Virus record (IMG/VR): IMGVR_UViG_3300007960_000047 | Location: 1-42,708 of that record | Reading direction: 5' to 3' (one strand) | Source of the DNA: a virus | DNA length: 42,708 bases | Part shown: one piece after another, positions 31,768-40,439 of the stretch | Layout: each line of letters begins with the position of its first letter | Numbering within the stretch: position 1 is the stretch's first letter | Translations under genes and position numbers: made by a program | The notes under the pieces: model-generated | Seen by the model: the letters and a program-made list of their open reading frames with translations, nothing else | The model's database searches: none | Told to the model about the DNA's origin: nothing

Positions 31768-33458
31768 TAAGCCTCCAGCATATCTTCAACATCGGTCTTG
31801 TGTACGGGTGGCTGCTCGGTGATCAGTTCCTCCAGTCTACCAGAGTCGTGACTGTAGATCAACTCACCAGCCACACCGGTGGTGCCTGCCCGTCGTGCCT
31901 TCAGGATACGCACAGTCGTGGTGTTACGCTCCATGTCCGTGTCGGCCTGTTGGTTACGCTCCAGTGCCACCACCTCATCAGACATCTGAGCAATACCACC
32001 GGAGCCACGCAGGTGCTTGATCGTGATCTGTCCACCCTCCTCGAACGGCTTGCCATCCGGTCGTGACAGGTGGGTCACAGCCCCCAGCCACACGCCAGTA
32101 CGCTCGACGAACGACCGCAGGTTGGTCATGAGTACGTCGATATCCTTACGCTCGTTGTTACTCTCGATACCCGACACGGCGATAGAGATGTGATCCAGGT
32201 AAATCTTCGTACACCCCAGTCCAGTCGCCATGTAGTTCAACTTGCACAGCAGGTTGTCACTCTCCAGACTACCGAAGTGGTTGTACAGGTAGAGCCCAGA
32301 CTTGTTGTAGAAGTCTCTGGCCTTGGTGTACGCATCCACATCCAGTGCCTCGGCAATCATGGGTGGATCGTCCGGGTACATCTCCTGAATCTTCTGGCTG
32401 GCGAGGATACGCCTCACCGGCTGGTTGATACGCAGTCCGATCAGGTCGTTGAGTGTGTCGGATGGCGACTCCTCCAGCATCAGGACACCCACCTTGTGTC
32501 CATTCTCTACGTCGAAGTTGATCATCTCCCTGATCATGGTAGACTTACCCATGCCGGTGCCTGAGCAGAACATGGTGAGGTCACCATCGGCACGGCCCAG
32601 CAGTTTCTTGGTCATGCACTTGTAGGGGTAGGGGTAGATGTTGTCCGTAGACATGGTGGCCTTCACCTCGGAGGCGTGCATGATGCCATCCGGTCGGAAG
32701 GGGTGAGGGTTGTTCAGATCCTCAGCCAGTTCCTTGTGCTTGCCAGACTTCAGGTACTCGTTGGGATCTTTGTACCTGAGTTTGGTGATGTACGCTTTGC
32801 CAGGAGACAGCAGGGATGCACACTCCTGTGCCGCTGCCTTACCCTCAGCGTCGTTGTCGAACACAAACTCTACCGCGTCGAACGATTCCAGAAACTCTAG
32901 GTTCCTGCGTACCGCCTTGGCTGCACCCGCTGCCCCGTTGGGGATGGACACCACGGGTGTGCTGTTGCTCAGTTCGTACAGCGTCATCGCGTCGATCTCG
33001 CCCTCGGTCACACGGATCTTGTGTCCGCCACGCCAGAGGTGCTGACCGAACAGGGGTGCCTCATCCAGATCGCCTTTGCTGTAGAACGCCTTCTTGTCTG
33101 TCTTGCGTACCTTCTGGTACACCACCTTACCGTTCACCTGATAGTTTGCCACCTCCATATGGTAACCCACACGGTAGCCAAACTTCTTGCAGGTCGTCTC
33201 ACTGATCCTGCGGTGGGGCAACGGTTGGTATTGCAGATCTCCGGTGACAAAGTTGTTGTCCACTGGTTCCTTTCTCTGTGTCGTACCGTCTCCACGGTAG
33301 TATGTCTGACAAGCAAAGCACCATCCCGAACCATCCTCGTAGCGGTTCAGGTTGTCACCATCCTTGTCGCCACCGTTGGCTCGACAGTTGGGACACGGTT
33401 CTCTTGCAGTAATCAGAAGTCCTCCTTCGTGATTTCTCGGATTGTTTCTCTCCACCAC
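31767..33458 (-). CDS. primase-helicase, T7 gp4-like
   Basis: A bifunctional replication protein of 563 residues (T7 gp4A: 566). The primase zinc domain has CPNC (22, 25) and CFAC (47, 50). The TOPRIM part has TEGEIDAMT (E152) and FDNDAEG (D201, D203). The hexameric RecA-like helicase has Walker A SGTGMGKST (299-307), an acidic MLEE (about 327-330), Walker B IYLDH (D422), and VTHLSRP followed by LRGSGGIAQMSD. The C-terminus is acidic (VEDMLEA), as used by T7 gp4 to bind the polymerase. The GTG start has AAGGA six bases upstream; the gene overlaps the nuclease gene by 46 nt. Confidence 0.97.
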   Translation of the reverse strand: MVERNNPRNHEGGLLITAREPCPNCRANGGDKDGDNLNRYEDGSGWCFACQTYYRGDGTTQRKEPVDNNFVTGDLQYQPLPHRRISETTCKKFGYRVGYHMEVANYQVNGKVVYQKVRKTDKKAFYSKGDLDEAPLFGQHLWRGGHKIRVTEGEIDAMTLYELSNSTPVVSIPNGAAGAAKAVRRNLEFLESFDAVEFVFDNDAEGKAAAQECASLLSPGKAYITKLRYKDPNEYLKSGKHKELAEDLNNPHPFRPDGIMHASEVKATMSTDNIYPYPYKCMTKKLLGRADGDLTMFCSGTGMGKSTMIREMINFDVENGHKVGVLMLEESPSDTLNDLIGLRINQPVRRILASQKIQEMYPDDPPMIAEALDVDAYTKARDFYNKSGLYLYNHFGSLESDNLLCKLNYMATGLGCTKIYLDHISIAVSGIESNNERKDIDVLMTNLRSFVERTGVWLGAVTHLSRPDGKPFEEGGQITIKHLRGSGGIAQMSDEVVALERNQQADTDMERNTTTVRILKARRAGTTGVAGELIYSHDSGRLEELITEQPPVHKTDVEDMLEA

Positions 33459-33754
33459 TTGCCGTCCTTAGCCTGAGCGTACTTACGCCAGCCAATGACG
33501 ATGATCTTACGGTTCTTGTTCTGGACCCACAGTTCAGCGGTAGGGTTGGCAAGGATCTTCTTGACCCGTGCCGACATGTTGCCGGTGGAGGTAGCCTGTA
33601 CCAGATACACAGCCTGGCCGTCGAAGGTCACAAGGTCAGCAAACCCGAACAAGTCCTGCCGGATCTTTGACCATTGGTTCCACTTCTCAACTACCTCGAT
33701 CGGCATACCCTGTTGCCGGTAGTAGTCCAGCGTTCTGCTGGTGGGTGTTGCCAT
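33413..33754 (-). CDS. PD-(D/E)xK-like nuclease, in T7 endonuclease I position
   Basis: A 113-residue protein between SSB and primase-helicase, where T7 has the Holliday-junction resolvase gp3. The central DLFGFADLVTFDGQAVYLVQATS resembles the D...(E/Q)xK-like core of small PD-(D/E)xK nucleases, with Asp at about 40 and Gln in the (E/Q)xT position, then RVKKILANP and a basic C-terminus (KYAQAKDGKWWRETIREITKED). It probably resolves junctions or degrades host DNA. It is not T7 gp3 itself by sequence. The ATG overlaps the SSB stop (TGATG). Confidence 0.6.
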   Translation of the reverse strand: MATPTSRTLDYYRQQGMPIEVVEKWNQWSKIRQDLFGFADLVTFDGQAVYLVQATSTGNMSARVKKILANPTAELWVQNKNRKIIVIGWRKYAQAKDGKWWRETIREITKEDF

Positions 33755-34320
33755 CAGAAGATGAACTCGTCCCCGGTGTCGGGAGTCGTCTCGATCTCGT
33801 CGGGGATGTCAATGTCCAGCAGGCTGGCAGCACGATCACGACCGCTGCCACCACCAGCGTCACCACCATCCTCACGGTTCTTCTCAACGATCTTGACACC
33901 GTCGAGATACAGCTTCAGGCCCTGATGGTTCTTGTTCATGCTGCCGTCGTTGTAGCTGGGGGTGCAGGCCACACGGATCTTGTCGGTGGACCACGGGTTG
34001 TACTTCAGGGGCTTACCGTCAGTGTCAGCCGTCACGAAGTCATCCTTCTTGGTCACGGCCTTGAGTACCTTGACCTTCTGGTTGTCGTAGGTAGCGTCCT
34101 TCAGGGCGGTGGTGACCTTCACAGGCTCATGCCCCTTCTCTTTACGCATGTCATTCTCAAGGTCAGTCAGCGTCTTGACGAACGCCTTGTGTTCCTTGTC
34201 GGTCATGTCGATAACCATACCAGCGACATACTGGTCACGCAGTTCATCCTTCTCGACCACCTTGGTCCAGTAGGAAAGGCAAGCGGGCGAGGCGACGGTG
34301 TTACGGTACAGGTTGCTCAT
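33754..34320 (-). CDS. single-stranded DNA-binding protein, T7 gp2.5-like
   Basis: A 188-residue protein (T7 gp2.5: 232). The OB-fold region shows DKIRVACTPSYNDGSMNKNHQGLKLYLDGVKIV and KPLKYNPWSTDK. The C-terminus is a long acidic tail ending DTGDEFIF, with the terminal aromatic Phe that T7 gp2.5 uses to bind polymerase and primase-helicase. AAGGAGG with a 6-nt spacer gives strong translation, suited to a protein needed in quantity. It lies between a 50-residue ORF and the nuclease gene. Confidence 0.85.
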   Translation of the reverse strand: MSNLYRNTVASPACLSYWTKVVEKDELRDQYVAGMVIDMTDKEHKAFVKTLTDLENDMRKEKGHEPVKVTTALKDATYDNQKVKVLKAVTKKDDFVTADTDGKPLKYNPWSTDKIRVACTPSYNDGSMNKNHQGLKLYLDGVKIVEKNREDGGDAGGGSGRDRAASLLDIDIPDEIETTPDTGDEFIF

Positions 34321-34331
34321 GTGAATCCTCC

Positions 34332-34484
34332 TTAGTTGCTCTGGTTAATGATCGCGGTCTTGATACCCTTGTGAATCCTAAGGGCATGTCGGAGCAGTCG
34401 TTCCCATTCCTCTACGGGTTTGCCACTCTCGATGATTGACTTCAGGTACGCTGAGATGGTGATGTCCAGTTCTCTATCAGTCAT
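34332..34484 (-). CDS. hypothetical 50-aa protein
   Basis: A short helical protein, MTDRELDITISAYLKSIIES, then a basic second helix (EEWERLLRHALRIHKGI) and a hydrophobic end. The start shares a 4-nt ATGA overlap with the metallophosphoesterase stop, so translation is probably coupled. It lies directly upstream of SSB. No family recognised. Confidence 0.6.
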   Translation of the reverse strand: MTDRELDITISAYLKSIIESGKPVEEWERLLRHALRIHKGIKTAIINQSN

Positions 34485-35245
34485 CCGTATTGCCTTTCCA
34501 ATTCCTTTATACTGACGTACTCCACTCCCGGTGCCTCGACAGGAGACTCGGGCCTTACCTTGAGTATACCATATGTCCAGCCCCGTGTCGAGCGTTTGGC
34601 ATACGGTGGGACATATCCGTCGTGCATGAACGCCGGGGCACTCATCACCATACGCACACCTCCGGGCACTGGTACCGTGATAAACTGTAGACTATGCTGG
34701 TGCCCCTGGATCAGGTGGTTACTGGTGTGCTTAGCCACCGTGCTCAGACTCAACGGTCGTCCCGTATTCCCCATCATACAGTGGGTGTAGTGGATACCAC
34801 CGATGTTCACGATCTCCCCATACTCATACACACTGTCCCAATATTGAGTATAGGCGACAATATCGTCGAAGTCAACCACCGTACTGAACCCGTACGGATC
34901 TTTTTTCTTGGCCCTGTCGGCACGCTCCTCATGGTTGCCTTTGATCTTGATGCGTTCCATGACATGGGGTGCGTGCTTGTGGCTACGCTGACGGGCAGAC
35001 CACTCGTCGATCGGGGCGAACACACGACGCTGTGCCTCCACCATAGCCGCCACATCCTGACGGAAGGTGGTGACCTTGATGTCATCCCACCCGGACATGC
35101 TGTCCAGACTGCCGAAGTCACCGATGCTGATGACCGCCCGTGGTCGTTCCTCCAGGATCATACGGCCCAGCCAGTCGAACCGGGAGAAGTCATCCTCGGG
35201 GTGAGTGTGTGCGTCGGCAATCACTAGGTCATAGTCGTGTGTCAA
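34481..35245 (-). CDS. calcineurin-like metallophosphoesterase
   Basis: A 254-residue phosphoesterase with the full two-metal signature: DAHTH (D11, H13), GDFGS (D43), GNHEE (N104, H105, E106), a later IHYTHC (H155) and GHQHS (H182, H184). Such phage enzymes may act on nucleic acid ends, nucleotides or signalling molecules; the substrate is not shown. The start is TTG at 35245, with GGAGG seven bases upstream inside the dCMP deaminase end, and the gene overlaps that gene by 4 nt. It lies between nucleotide metabolism and replication genes, fitting a role in DNA processing. Confidence 0.85.
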   Translation of the reverse strand: MTHDYDLVIADAHTHPEDDFSRFDWLGRMILEERPRAVISIGDFGSLDSMSGWDDIKVTTFRQDVAAMVEAQRRVFAPIDEWSARQRSHKHAPHVMERIKIKGNHEERADRAKKKDPYGFSTVVDFDDIVAYTQYWDSVYEYGEIVNIGGIHYTHCMMGNTGRPLSLSTVAKHTSNHLIQGHQHSLQFITVPVPGGVRMVMSAPAFMHDGYVPPYAKRSTRGWTYGILKVRPESPVEAPGVEYVSIKELERQYG

Positions 35246-35718
35246 ACCTCTACCTCCTGTCCGTCCACTCGGATGGTCATGCCGAATCGGGTAGACACGG
35301 CACGGATAAACACCTCGTTACGCCTGAGCATACGCAGCCCGGAGATCACCTCCGTCTCCCACTTGCGGGGAGTCATCAGCATACGCTCGAAGTGAACCAC
35401 TACCGTCTGGATACCGGCGGCGAGGATGTCCGTAGCACAGTGCAGGCAGCAGGCCCACGGTGCGTACAGCGTGCCGCCATAGGTGTAGTCAGACTTGAGC
35501 AGTGCGTCTGTCTCGGCATGGATAACTGCCCACTCCTTGTCCAGAGACGGTGGATCATTATCAACACATCTATTCCAACCTGAATCGCCATTGATCCACG
35601 CACCAACCTGTGTGCTGGGGTGGGTACTCAACTGTGCCGCCTCGTATGCCTTCATCAGCCCAAACTCATCGTCTGGATCGTAGAGAGGAGACACCAGTGG
35701 TGCCAGGAATTCAGCCAT
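35242..35718 (-). CDS. deoxycytidylate deaminase-like zinc enzyme
   Basis: A 158-residue member of the cytidine/dCMP deaminase fold. Zinc and catalytic residues: HAETD (H67, E69) and PWACCLHC (P87, C91, C94). dCMP deaminase converts dCMP to dUMP, the substrate of ThyX, and so would feed thymidylate synthesis with dUTPase and ThyX in this genome. The N-terminal FGLMKAYEAAQLSTHPSTQVGA matches the family start. The ATG at 35718 leaves a 19-nt gap after the RNA polymerase; an upstream TTG at 35748 would overlap it and adds unlikely residues. The ribosome site is weak. Confidence 0.8.
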   Translation of the reverse strand: MAEFLAPLVSPLYDPDDEFGLMKAYEAAQLSTHPSTQVGAWINGDSGWNRCVDNDPPSLDKEWAVIHAETDALLKSDYTYGGTLYAPWACCLHCATDILAAGIQTVVVHFERMLMTPRKWETEVISGLRMLRRNEVFIRAVSTRFGMTIRVDGQEVEV

Positions 35719-35737
35719 CGGGCTTCGGATACTACGG

Positions 35738-38092
35738 TTAACCAACAAAGTTCGTACTCCTTTTCACTAGGTTCAGATCGAAGTCTCCCTTGTCAGGATG
35801 AGGCGGGAGGTCGATCCCTTGACTCACTCGAAACTCTTCCATAAGGTCATGCTCATGCAGTCGGACAAACTCCTCTCGGATAATGTCACGCATCTTGGGG
35901 ACATCACAGGCGTGGGTGCCGAATGAATCGTGCACAGCCGACATGCTGGTGATTCCCTCTGCCTGCATACGGTTGATCACCATACCCATGTGGCACGCAT
36001 CCAGTGAGTGGATGTAGTTGGGTGCAATACCCCTGATCTGTCGTGCCTTCAGCAGTACACGCTGATCCTTGGGCACCCACGTTGCAAACTTCTGGAGCAG
36101 CGTAGCCACCCACCGTTGCTTCATCACCAGATACTCTTGGTTGACTACGAATCCCAGAGGGGTAACCCACTGGCAGGGGATGTTGTGGTTAGAGCAGATC
36201 TCAGCACACTCCTGTAGCCAGTCCATGATCTTGCGTCCTGCCACGATAACCTTACTGATGGACTCATGCAGACAGTCACGCATGTAGTTCAGGTTGTTGT
36301 TGACTTCTCCTGGCACTTGGTCAACCAGTCCGTCAATCAACAACTGCGTCCTCATGCCCTGTTTGGTCACACCGTAGGGTGTAGTCATGGTACCACGCTT
36401 ACAGGTATTGCGATCAACGTGTGGCTTCCACGCAGCAGCAGCCTCAGCAATATTTGGGTTGTCACTGTGGATATCCTGCTCGATCATACGCATGACCTGA
36501 TCAGCCACATCCTTGTAGATGTCATTCGGCTTAGCACTGTCGATCAGGTTCGTAGCCGCCGCACCAACAGGGTCACGACCCAAAGCGGAAAGGTGCTGAA
36601 GACCGTTGCAGGTACCATCCATAGCCACCGGACATCTGGACTTATACCGCCGATGATCACCAGAACGAACAGCGTTGCGATAGTCAACGGCAGCAGCAAG
36701 AGCCCGGTAAGGACTGTCGCAATCAGACCATCCACGGTAACGGAACGGATCGTCTGCCCAACGGATGATGTCGTCATGGTTTTCCTCTACCTTCTTGATC
36801 TTGTCCTCTAGGGTATCCTTGTCCCACCCGATACAGTTGGCGAGGTGGATACGCAGCCAGTACCACCCGTCGTCACCCAGTTCCTTAGCCTCACCAAACT
36901 CCAGCAGTGCCTTGCCAATGTCGTCGGCCTGCGGATGCAGTGCGGTAGACACCGGGTACATACGACCACGCCAGTCCATCTGCCAGACGAACCAGATGTT
37001 CTCGTACCTGCTGAAGCGTTCCGCTAGGTATATCTGGTTGAGCAGCGTGCGTCGTCGGCTACGCTGGCTACGGTTGTACTCATGCACACGGTAGCAGTCG
37101 AACCGATACTTACTGCGTACTTCCTTGTCGTCCACATTGTCAGGCACGGGTGGCAGCGGTCGTTCCTCTGCGGACACCATGTCCCCAAGGCAACCACCAG
37201 CGTCAAACACCTGCTTGACAACGGCTAGTACCTCTTTGTTCACACGCCACGGTGTAGCCTGTAGGCTGTTCACTGCGTGGATCATCTCACCTACGTCTTC
37301 TATCCGGTAGATAGCCGACCGCCTACGGTAGTCTGACTTCACCAGAGGGAGGTGATGCCAGTCGTAGCCACCCTTCTTCAGGTCTGTCCAGTCGTTGGGA
37401 GGCACCACCATCGGCATGTACCACGGCTGGAGGATCTCAAACTGTTCGATGTTCTGCTTGATCCACTGCGACACATCATCACGCAGGGTCAGCCTGACCT
37501 CACGCTTTCTCTTTGCCTTGTTGAAGAACACCTTGTGCTCGAACAGACTGGTGTGCTGGATGGCAAGGTGCATCAGCAGGCTACCTGTCTGAAGCCTGAC
37601 GACCCTGTCCTTGGGAATGTCCCATTCGTGACGGGCCATCAGCTTCTTAGCGTTCTCCTGCTTCCACTCTCTGGTGTACTTGATCGCAGTCTTGTAGACC
37701 TTGGGGCACTCACGTTTGAACTTGTCGAACGCACCCTCAACGTCCACGTCACCACCGATAGAGATGGCACAACTCTGGATGTTTGTCTCTTCGTGAGTGA
37801 AGTTCACCATGTTGATCAGCGTGATCAGTGCCAGGCGATCGGCAGGCAACGACACGATAGGCTTGGCCCACGATCGGATACCAACCAGACTGCTCTTGCC
37901 CAACGCTGCCATCTGCATCTTCTCGATCTCAGGGACGAGGGAGGTCATCGCGTCACGAATGACCCGCATTGCCGGAGGGTGCTGGCTCAGGTTCTGCTGG
38001 CTTAGCAGTTCGTGATACCGTTGCACCCCCCGGTCAATAGCGGACATTTCGATCTCCCGCTCCTCGTCATAGAGGTGGGGAGGTACCTTCAT
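35738..38092 (-). CDS. single-subunit RNA polymerase, T7 gp1-like
   Basis: The phage transcriptase, 784 residues (T7: 883), which should read the promoters near 41740, 28490 and 3010. Motifs: DWRGRMYP (373-380), motif A MDGTCNGLQH (D492), motif B RNTCKRGTMTTPYG (R561, K565, Y573) and motif C VHDSFGTH (D722). The C-terminus ends TNFVG; T7 ends in FAFA. Unlike in T7, it is not the first gene: it lies behind ribonucleotide reductase and dUTPase, downstream of a phage promoter, so it could be auto-activated once made from host-driven read-through. The ATG overlaps the upstream stop (TAATG), with GAGG nearby. Confidence 0.97.
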   Translation of the reverse strand: MKVPPHLYDEEREIEMSAIDRGVQRYHELLSQQNLSQHPPAMRVIRDAMTSLVPEIEKMQMAALGKSSLVGIRSWAKPIVSLPADRLALITLINMVNFTHEETNIQSCAISIGGDVDVEGAFDKFKRECPKVYKTAIKYTREWKQENAKKLMARHEWDIPKDRVVRLQTGSLLMHLAIQHTSLFEHKVFFNKAKRKREVRLTLRDDVSQWIKQNIEQFEILQPWYMPMVVPPNDWTDLKKGGYDWHHLPLVKSDYRRRSAIYRIEDVGEMIHAVNSLQATPWRVNKEVLAVVKQVFDAGGCLGDMVSAEERPLPPVPDNVDDKEVRSKYRFDCYRVHEYNRSQRSRRRTLLNQIYLAERFSRYENIWFVWQMDWRGRMYPVSTALHPQADDIGKALLEFGEAKELGDDGWYWLRIHLANCIGWDKDTLEDKIKKVEENHDDIIRWADDPFRYRGWSDCDSPYRALAAAVDYRNAVRSGDHRRYKSRCPVAMDGTCNGLQHLSALGRDPVGAAATNLIDSAKPNDIYKDVADQVMRMIEQDIHSDNPNIAEAAAAWKPHVDRNTCKRGTMTTPYGVTKQGMRTQLLIDGLVDQVPGEVNNNLNYMRDCLHESISKVIVAGRKIMDWLQECAEICSNHNIPCQWVTPLGFVVNQEYLVMKQRWVATLLQKFATWVPKDQRVLLKARQIRGIAPNYIHSLDACHMGMVINRMQAEGITSMSAVHDSFGTHACDVPKMRDIIREEFVRLHEHDLMEEFRVSQGIDLPPHPDKGDFDLNLVKRSTNFVG

Positions 38093-38373
38093 TATTCCTC
38101 GTCCTCATCCGTGTTGAGCACCACCGCATAGTCAGGCGGGAACACAGCCACGATCTCGTCGTCATCCCCAAACAGGATACGGTCGCCATTCATGTTCATG
38201 CTGAGTGAGGCAGCGGTGATCTCCACCGACGCACCACTCTCGTTACCAACGCAAAGGTAAGTCCTAGTGTCCTGTACTTCCAAAGCCACCTCCTCCTCGA
38301 TCTGTGCTTTCTTCCGTGATGCTACCGGGTGCGAAGCAAATCCGAACGGTTCGTTGAATGCAGGCTTGGGCAA
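38092..38373 (-). CDS. hypothetical protein, 93 aa
   Basis: Read from a TTG at 38373, which has AAGGGAG six bases upstream inside the dUTPase gene; it then begins MPKPAFNEPFGFASHPVASR. A GTG at 38409 is an alternative but lacks a site. There is a charged helix (KKAQIEEEVALEVQD), beta-like middle and very acidic end (VVLNTDEDEE). It overlaps dUTPase by 110 nt and the RNA polymerase start by 1 nt. Because it is coupled to the polymerase it might regulate it, but nothing in the sequence shows this. Confidence 0.5.
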   Translation of the reverse strand: MPKPAFNEPFGFASHPVASRKKAQIEEEVALEVQDTRTYLCVGNESGASVEITAASLSMNMNGDRILFGDDDEIVAVFPPDYAVVLNTDEDEE

Positions 38374-38725
38374 TACGATCTCCCTTCTGGATAGTGTACT
38401 CACTTCCACTGTTGTTCACCAAGATAACCTTGACATCCCCACGGTAGTCACTGTCGATAGTGCCGGGGGAATTAGCCACCGTGATTCCCTTACTGGATAG
38501 GCCACTTCTGGACCTGATCAACATTTCCCACCCCGGTGGTAGTGCAACTTTGAACCCTGTATATATGATTCTACGCTCACCAGATGCCAAAGTCAAGGAC
38601 TCGTACGACCGTAGATCTACGCAACTTGAGCCACGGGTGGCGTACGTTGGGATAAAGTCAGGGTCTACTGCGTCAATCAGAATCGTCTGCTGTTGAATGG
38701 GTGTCTCCGATGTCAACGAGTTCAC
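38264..38725 (-). CDS. dut: dUTPase (deoxyuridine triphosphatase)
   Basis: Hydrolyses dUTP to dUMP and pyrophosphate, protecting DNA from uracil and supplying ThyX. All five trimeric-dUTPase motifs are present: ATRGSSCVDLRS (about 29-40), RSRSGLSSKG (71-80), SPGTIDSDYRGD (86-97, catalytic D91 and Y94), KGDRIAQACI (114-123) and the C-terminal RGGGGFGSTG. The family length of about 150 fits a GTG start at 38725 (153 residues); the frame is open further but would lie inside the reductase gene. The ribosome site is weak, and the start overlaps the reductase end by 53 nt, suggesting coupling. Confidence 0.9.
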   Translation of the reverse strand: MNSLTSETPIQQQTILIDAVDPDFIPTYATRGSSCVDLRSYESLTLASGERRIIYTGFKVALPPGWEMLIRSRSGLSSKGITVANSPGTIDSDYRGDVKVILVNNSGSEYTIQKGDRIAQACIQRTVRICFAPGSITEESTDRGGGGFGSTGH

Positions 38726-39634
38726 AGTGGTTGCCTGAGCAAGCGTAGGACTGTGATCCCACAGTGTTGTCCTCTCGCTCGTAGTCTGCAAGTTGGGTCC
38801 AGTCAATGTGTTCGGGGGTAAGTTCTCGCAGAGATTCATATTCCTCCTTGGTACACTCCTGATAGGGTGCCTGCTTGTAGGTGCCGCCGTCCCACGGGAG
38901 GAACGACACCCCACTCATGTGGTCAAAGTGTTCGTACACCCAGGCACCAACCTTCAGCCACTCGTCTTCCTTCACACTCACGGTGATGCTGGGCTTGTGT
39001 TCGCACCAATACTTCTGGTACGTCAGCCACAGTTCCAACTGTTGGATAGCGTCCTGATCCTCACGGTACACCGCACCCTCCGGTGCCTTGACCGGAAAGT
39101 AGAACACGGTGGTGGTGTCAGGCTTCATCACACAGGGCTCATGCTTGACTCCCTGTTCCTTCAGGAATTGGGTGAGGGGATCTTTGTTGTCACCACGGAC
39201 AGACCGGATGTAGTAGGGGCTGTACCGTGGGTGGATACCAGAGGCAGAGTTACACAACTGTGACACCGTACCGCTGGGCTTGACACAGGTGATGGCAGCC
39301 GAAGGGTTGATGCCCAGACGCTCTGCCCACGTCTCGTTGGTAGCAATGGCTTCATCCTTTAGACGGCCAAGAAGTGTCGGGAGATACCCGTGTGTCCCGT
39401 TGGTTAGCGGGTTGTCCATGATACCAGTGAGTGACACACCCAGCAGTGCTTCCTCCTCCGTGTTACGCTTCCACTTCTTGCGGAGGTAACGGAAGTCGGT
39501 TAGCGTAGCCTGAAGGGTACCAAGGATGGTAGCCACCCGCACCTTACGGAGCAGGCTTTCCTGTGTGTCATCCGGTCGGACTACCAGCTCGGTTAGATTA
39601 CAAAAGGCACATGACCGCAGGGTAATTTCTGAAC
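38673..39634 (-). CDS. nrdJ: class II ribonucleotide reductase, exon 2
   Basis: The second exon, joined to exon 1 (40440-41394) by intron removal. The join codes for NPCSEI: the thiyl-radical Cys319 comes from T of exon 1 plus GT of exon 2, with Asn317 and Glu321 completing the catalytic triad. Downstream are SCAFCNLTEL (Cys330, partner of Cys84), LLGVSLTGIMDNPL, CVKPSGTVSQLCNSASGIHPRY (P-loop-like finger) and a C-terminal CSGNHC (Cys617, Cys622), the redox pair with the C-x4-C spacing of monomeric B12-dependent reductases such as that of Lactobacillus leichmannii. An ATG at 39677 opens this frame inside the intron, but that product would lack the catalytic Cys. The spliced protein has 638 residues. 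Confidence 0.9.
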
Positions 39635-40439
39635 CATTGTTGTTACTAGACCACAGCATTTCTGTGTGGTTCCCCATGTTACCACGGGGATCAGACTATA
39701 TCACCACCCGACAGAGCCGGGGCAATACGTTCGAGTTTGTATTCAAAGCTTGGAAGGACATACGGTCGGACAGTGTCAACAAAGAGTTGAATGTCCTTTG
39801 TCTTGACACGAAGGTGCCAATACTTACCGTGTCTCACGACAGATGTGCGGATGTTGGTCTTATCGTAGATAGCCTTGCTTAGGGCTTGGTTATCTGCGTA
39901 AGAGAATCCCTTGGTGTGCAGACCGACGCTGGCGTGAGGATTCTTGAACCGTGTGTCAAGATGTGTGCCCCCGTCTGCCATGAAGATAATAGCCAACGCT
40001 TCGGCATCCATCATGGCTAGCATGTGAGGGTCAATAACTTTCTTCTTGTCAATGTACACACGATCTCGGATCTTCGTCAGCTTCGGGTGCCGCTTGGACT
40101 CCAGACGCACTTGCGGGGCACGGGTGTACCCATCTGTGTTGTAATCTGGACGATCCCTAATCACACACCCGACGAAGGTTTCCAAGGTTTCTTTTACCCA
40201 CTCCACGTAGTCTAGGTTTTCTTTACGCATGTTCATAATGAACTGAGCGTTACACTTGCTGTTCTTCTGATAGATGCCACCATCAAAGGTAGCCATGTAA
40301 TACAGTCGCTTTGAAATATCTTTACTCATAGTCGTTACACCTCCCTATACAGGGTTGGCACGGGATTGTCCTAATAGGAGTTCCCCCGTTTTTAGTATTG
40401 TTATTCGATCGTTATTGCTAACGAAAGCCGCATTCGTTT
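39635..40439 (-). other. group I intron in ribonucleotide reductase gene
   Basis: An 805-nt intron with classical group I boundaries: exon 1 ends in U and the intron ends in G. P1 pairs exon CCGU with GCGG at 40431-40428, giving the required U-G pair at the 5' splice site. P10 pairs GAAU (40435-40432) with the 3' exon GUUC. P4 is ACGGG (40389-40385) with CCCGU (40364-40360), enclosing a UCCU/AGGA P5. P6 is GCC/GGU with a CCCU-GUAU-AGGG extension. P7 is GACUA (40333-40329) with UAGUC (39698-39694). The splice restores NPCSEI exactly. The endonuclease gene occupies the loop inside P7. P3 is only weakly drawn (UACU/AGUA). Confidence 0.9.
39691..40329 (-). CDS. LAGLIDADG homing endonuclease, intron-encoded
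   Basis: A 212-residue endonuclease that would cut intron-less copies of the reductase gene and so spread the intron. The second LAGLIDADG motif is clear, EALAIIFMADGGTHLD (about 110-124, Asp119); the first, LYYMATFDGGIY (about 9-20), is degenerate. This pattern matches the LAGLIDADG_2 type. Basic segments (RLESKRHPKLTKIRDRVY) suit DNA binding. Its ATG overlaps the 5' strand of P7 and its TGA directly follows the 3' strand of P7. AGGGAGGTG, part of P6, serves as ribosome site 9 bases upstream, so folding of the intron should compete with translation. Confidence 0.88.
   Translation of the reverse strand: MSKDISKRLYYMATFDGGIYQKNSKCNAQFIMNMRKENLDYVEWVKETLETFVGCVIRDRPDYNTDGYTRAPQVRLESKRHPKLTKIRDRVYIDKKKVIDPHMLAMMDAEALAIIFMADGGTHLDTRFKNPHASVGLHTKGFSYADNQALSKAIYDKTNIRTSVVRHGKYWHLRVKTKDIQLFVDTVRPYVLPSFEYKLERIAPALSGGDIV

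Noticed and set aside
39635-39677. ATG at 39677 as an independent start for the second reductase half
   Set aside because: The protein would start in intron sequence (MGNHTEMLW), lack the catalytic Cys and have no ribosome site; splicing gives an exact motif instead.
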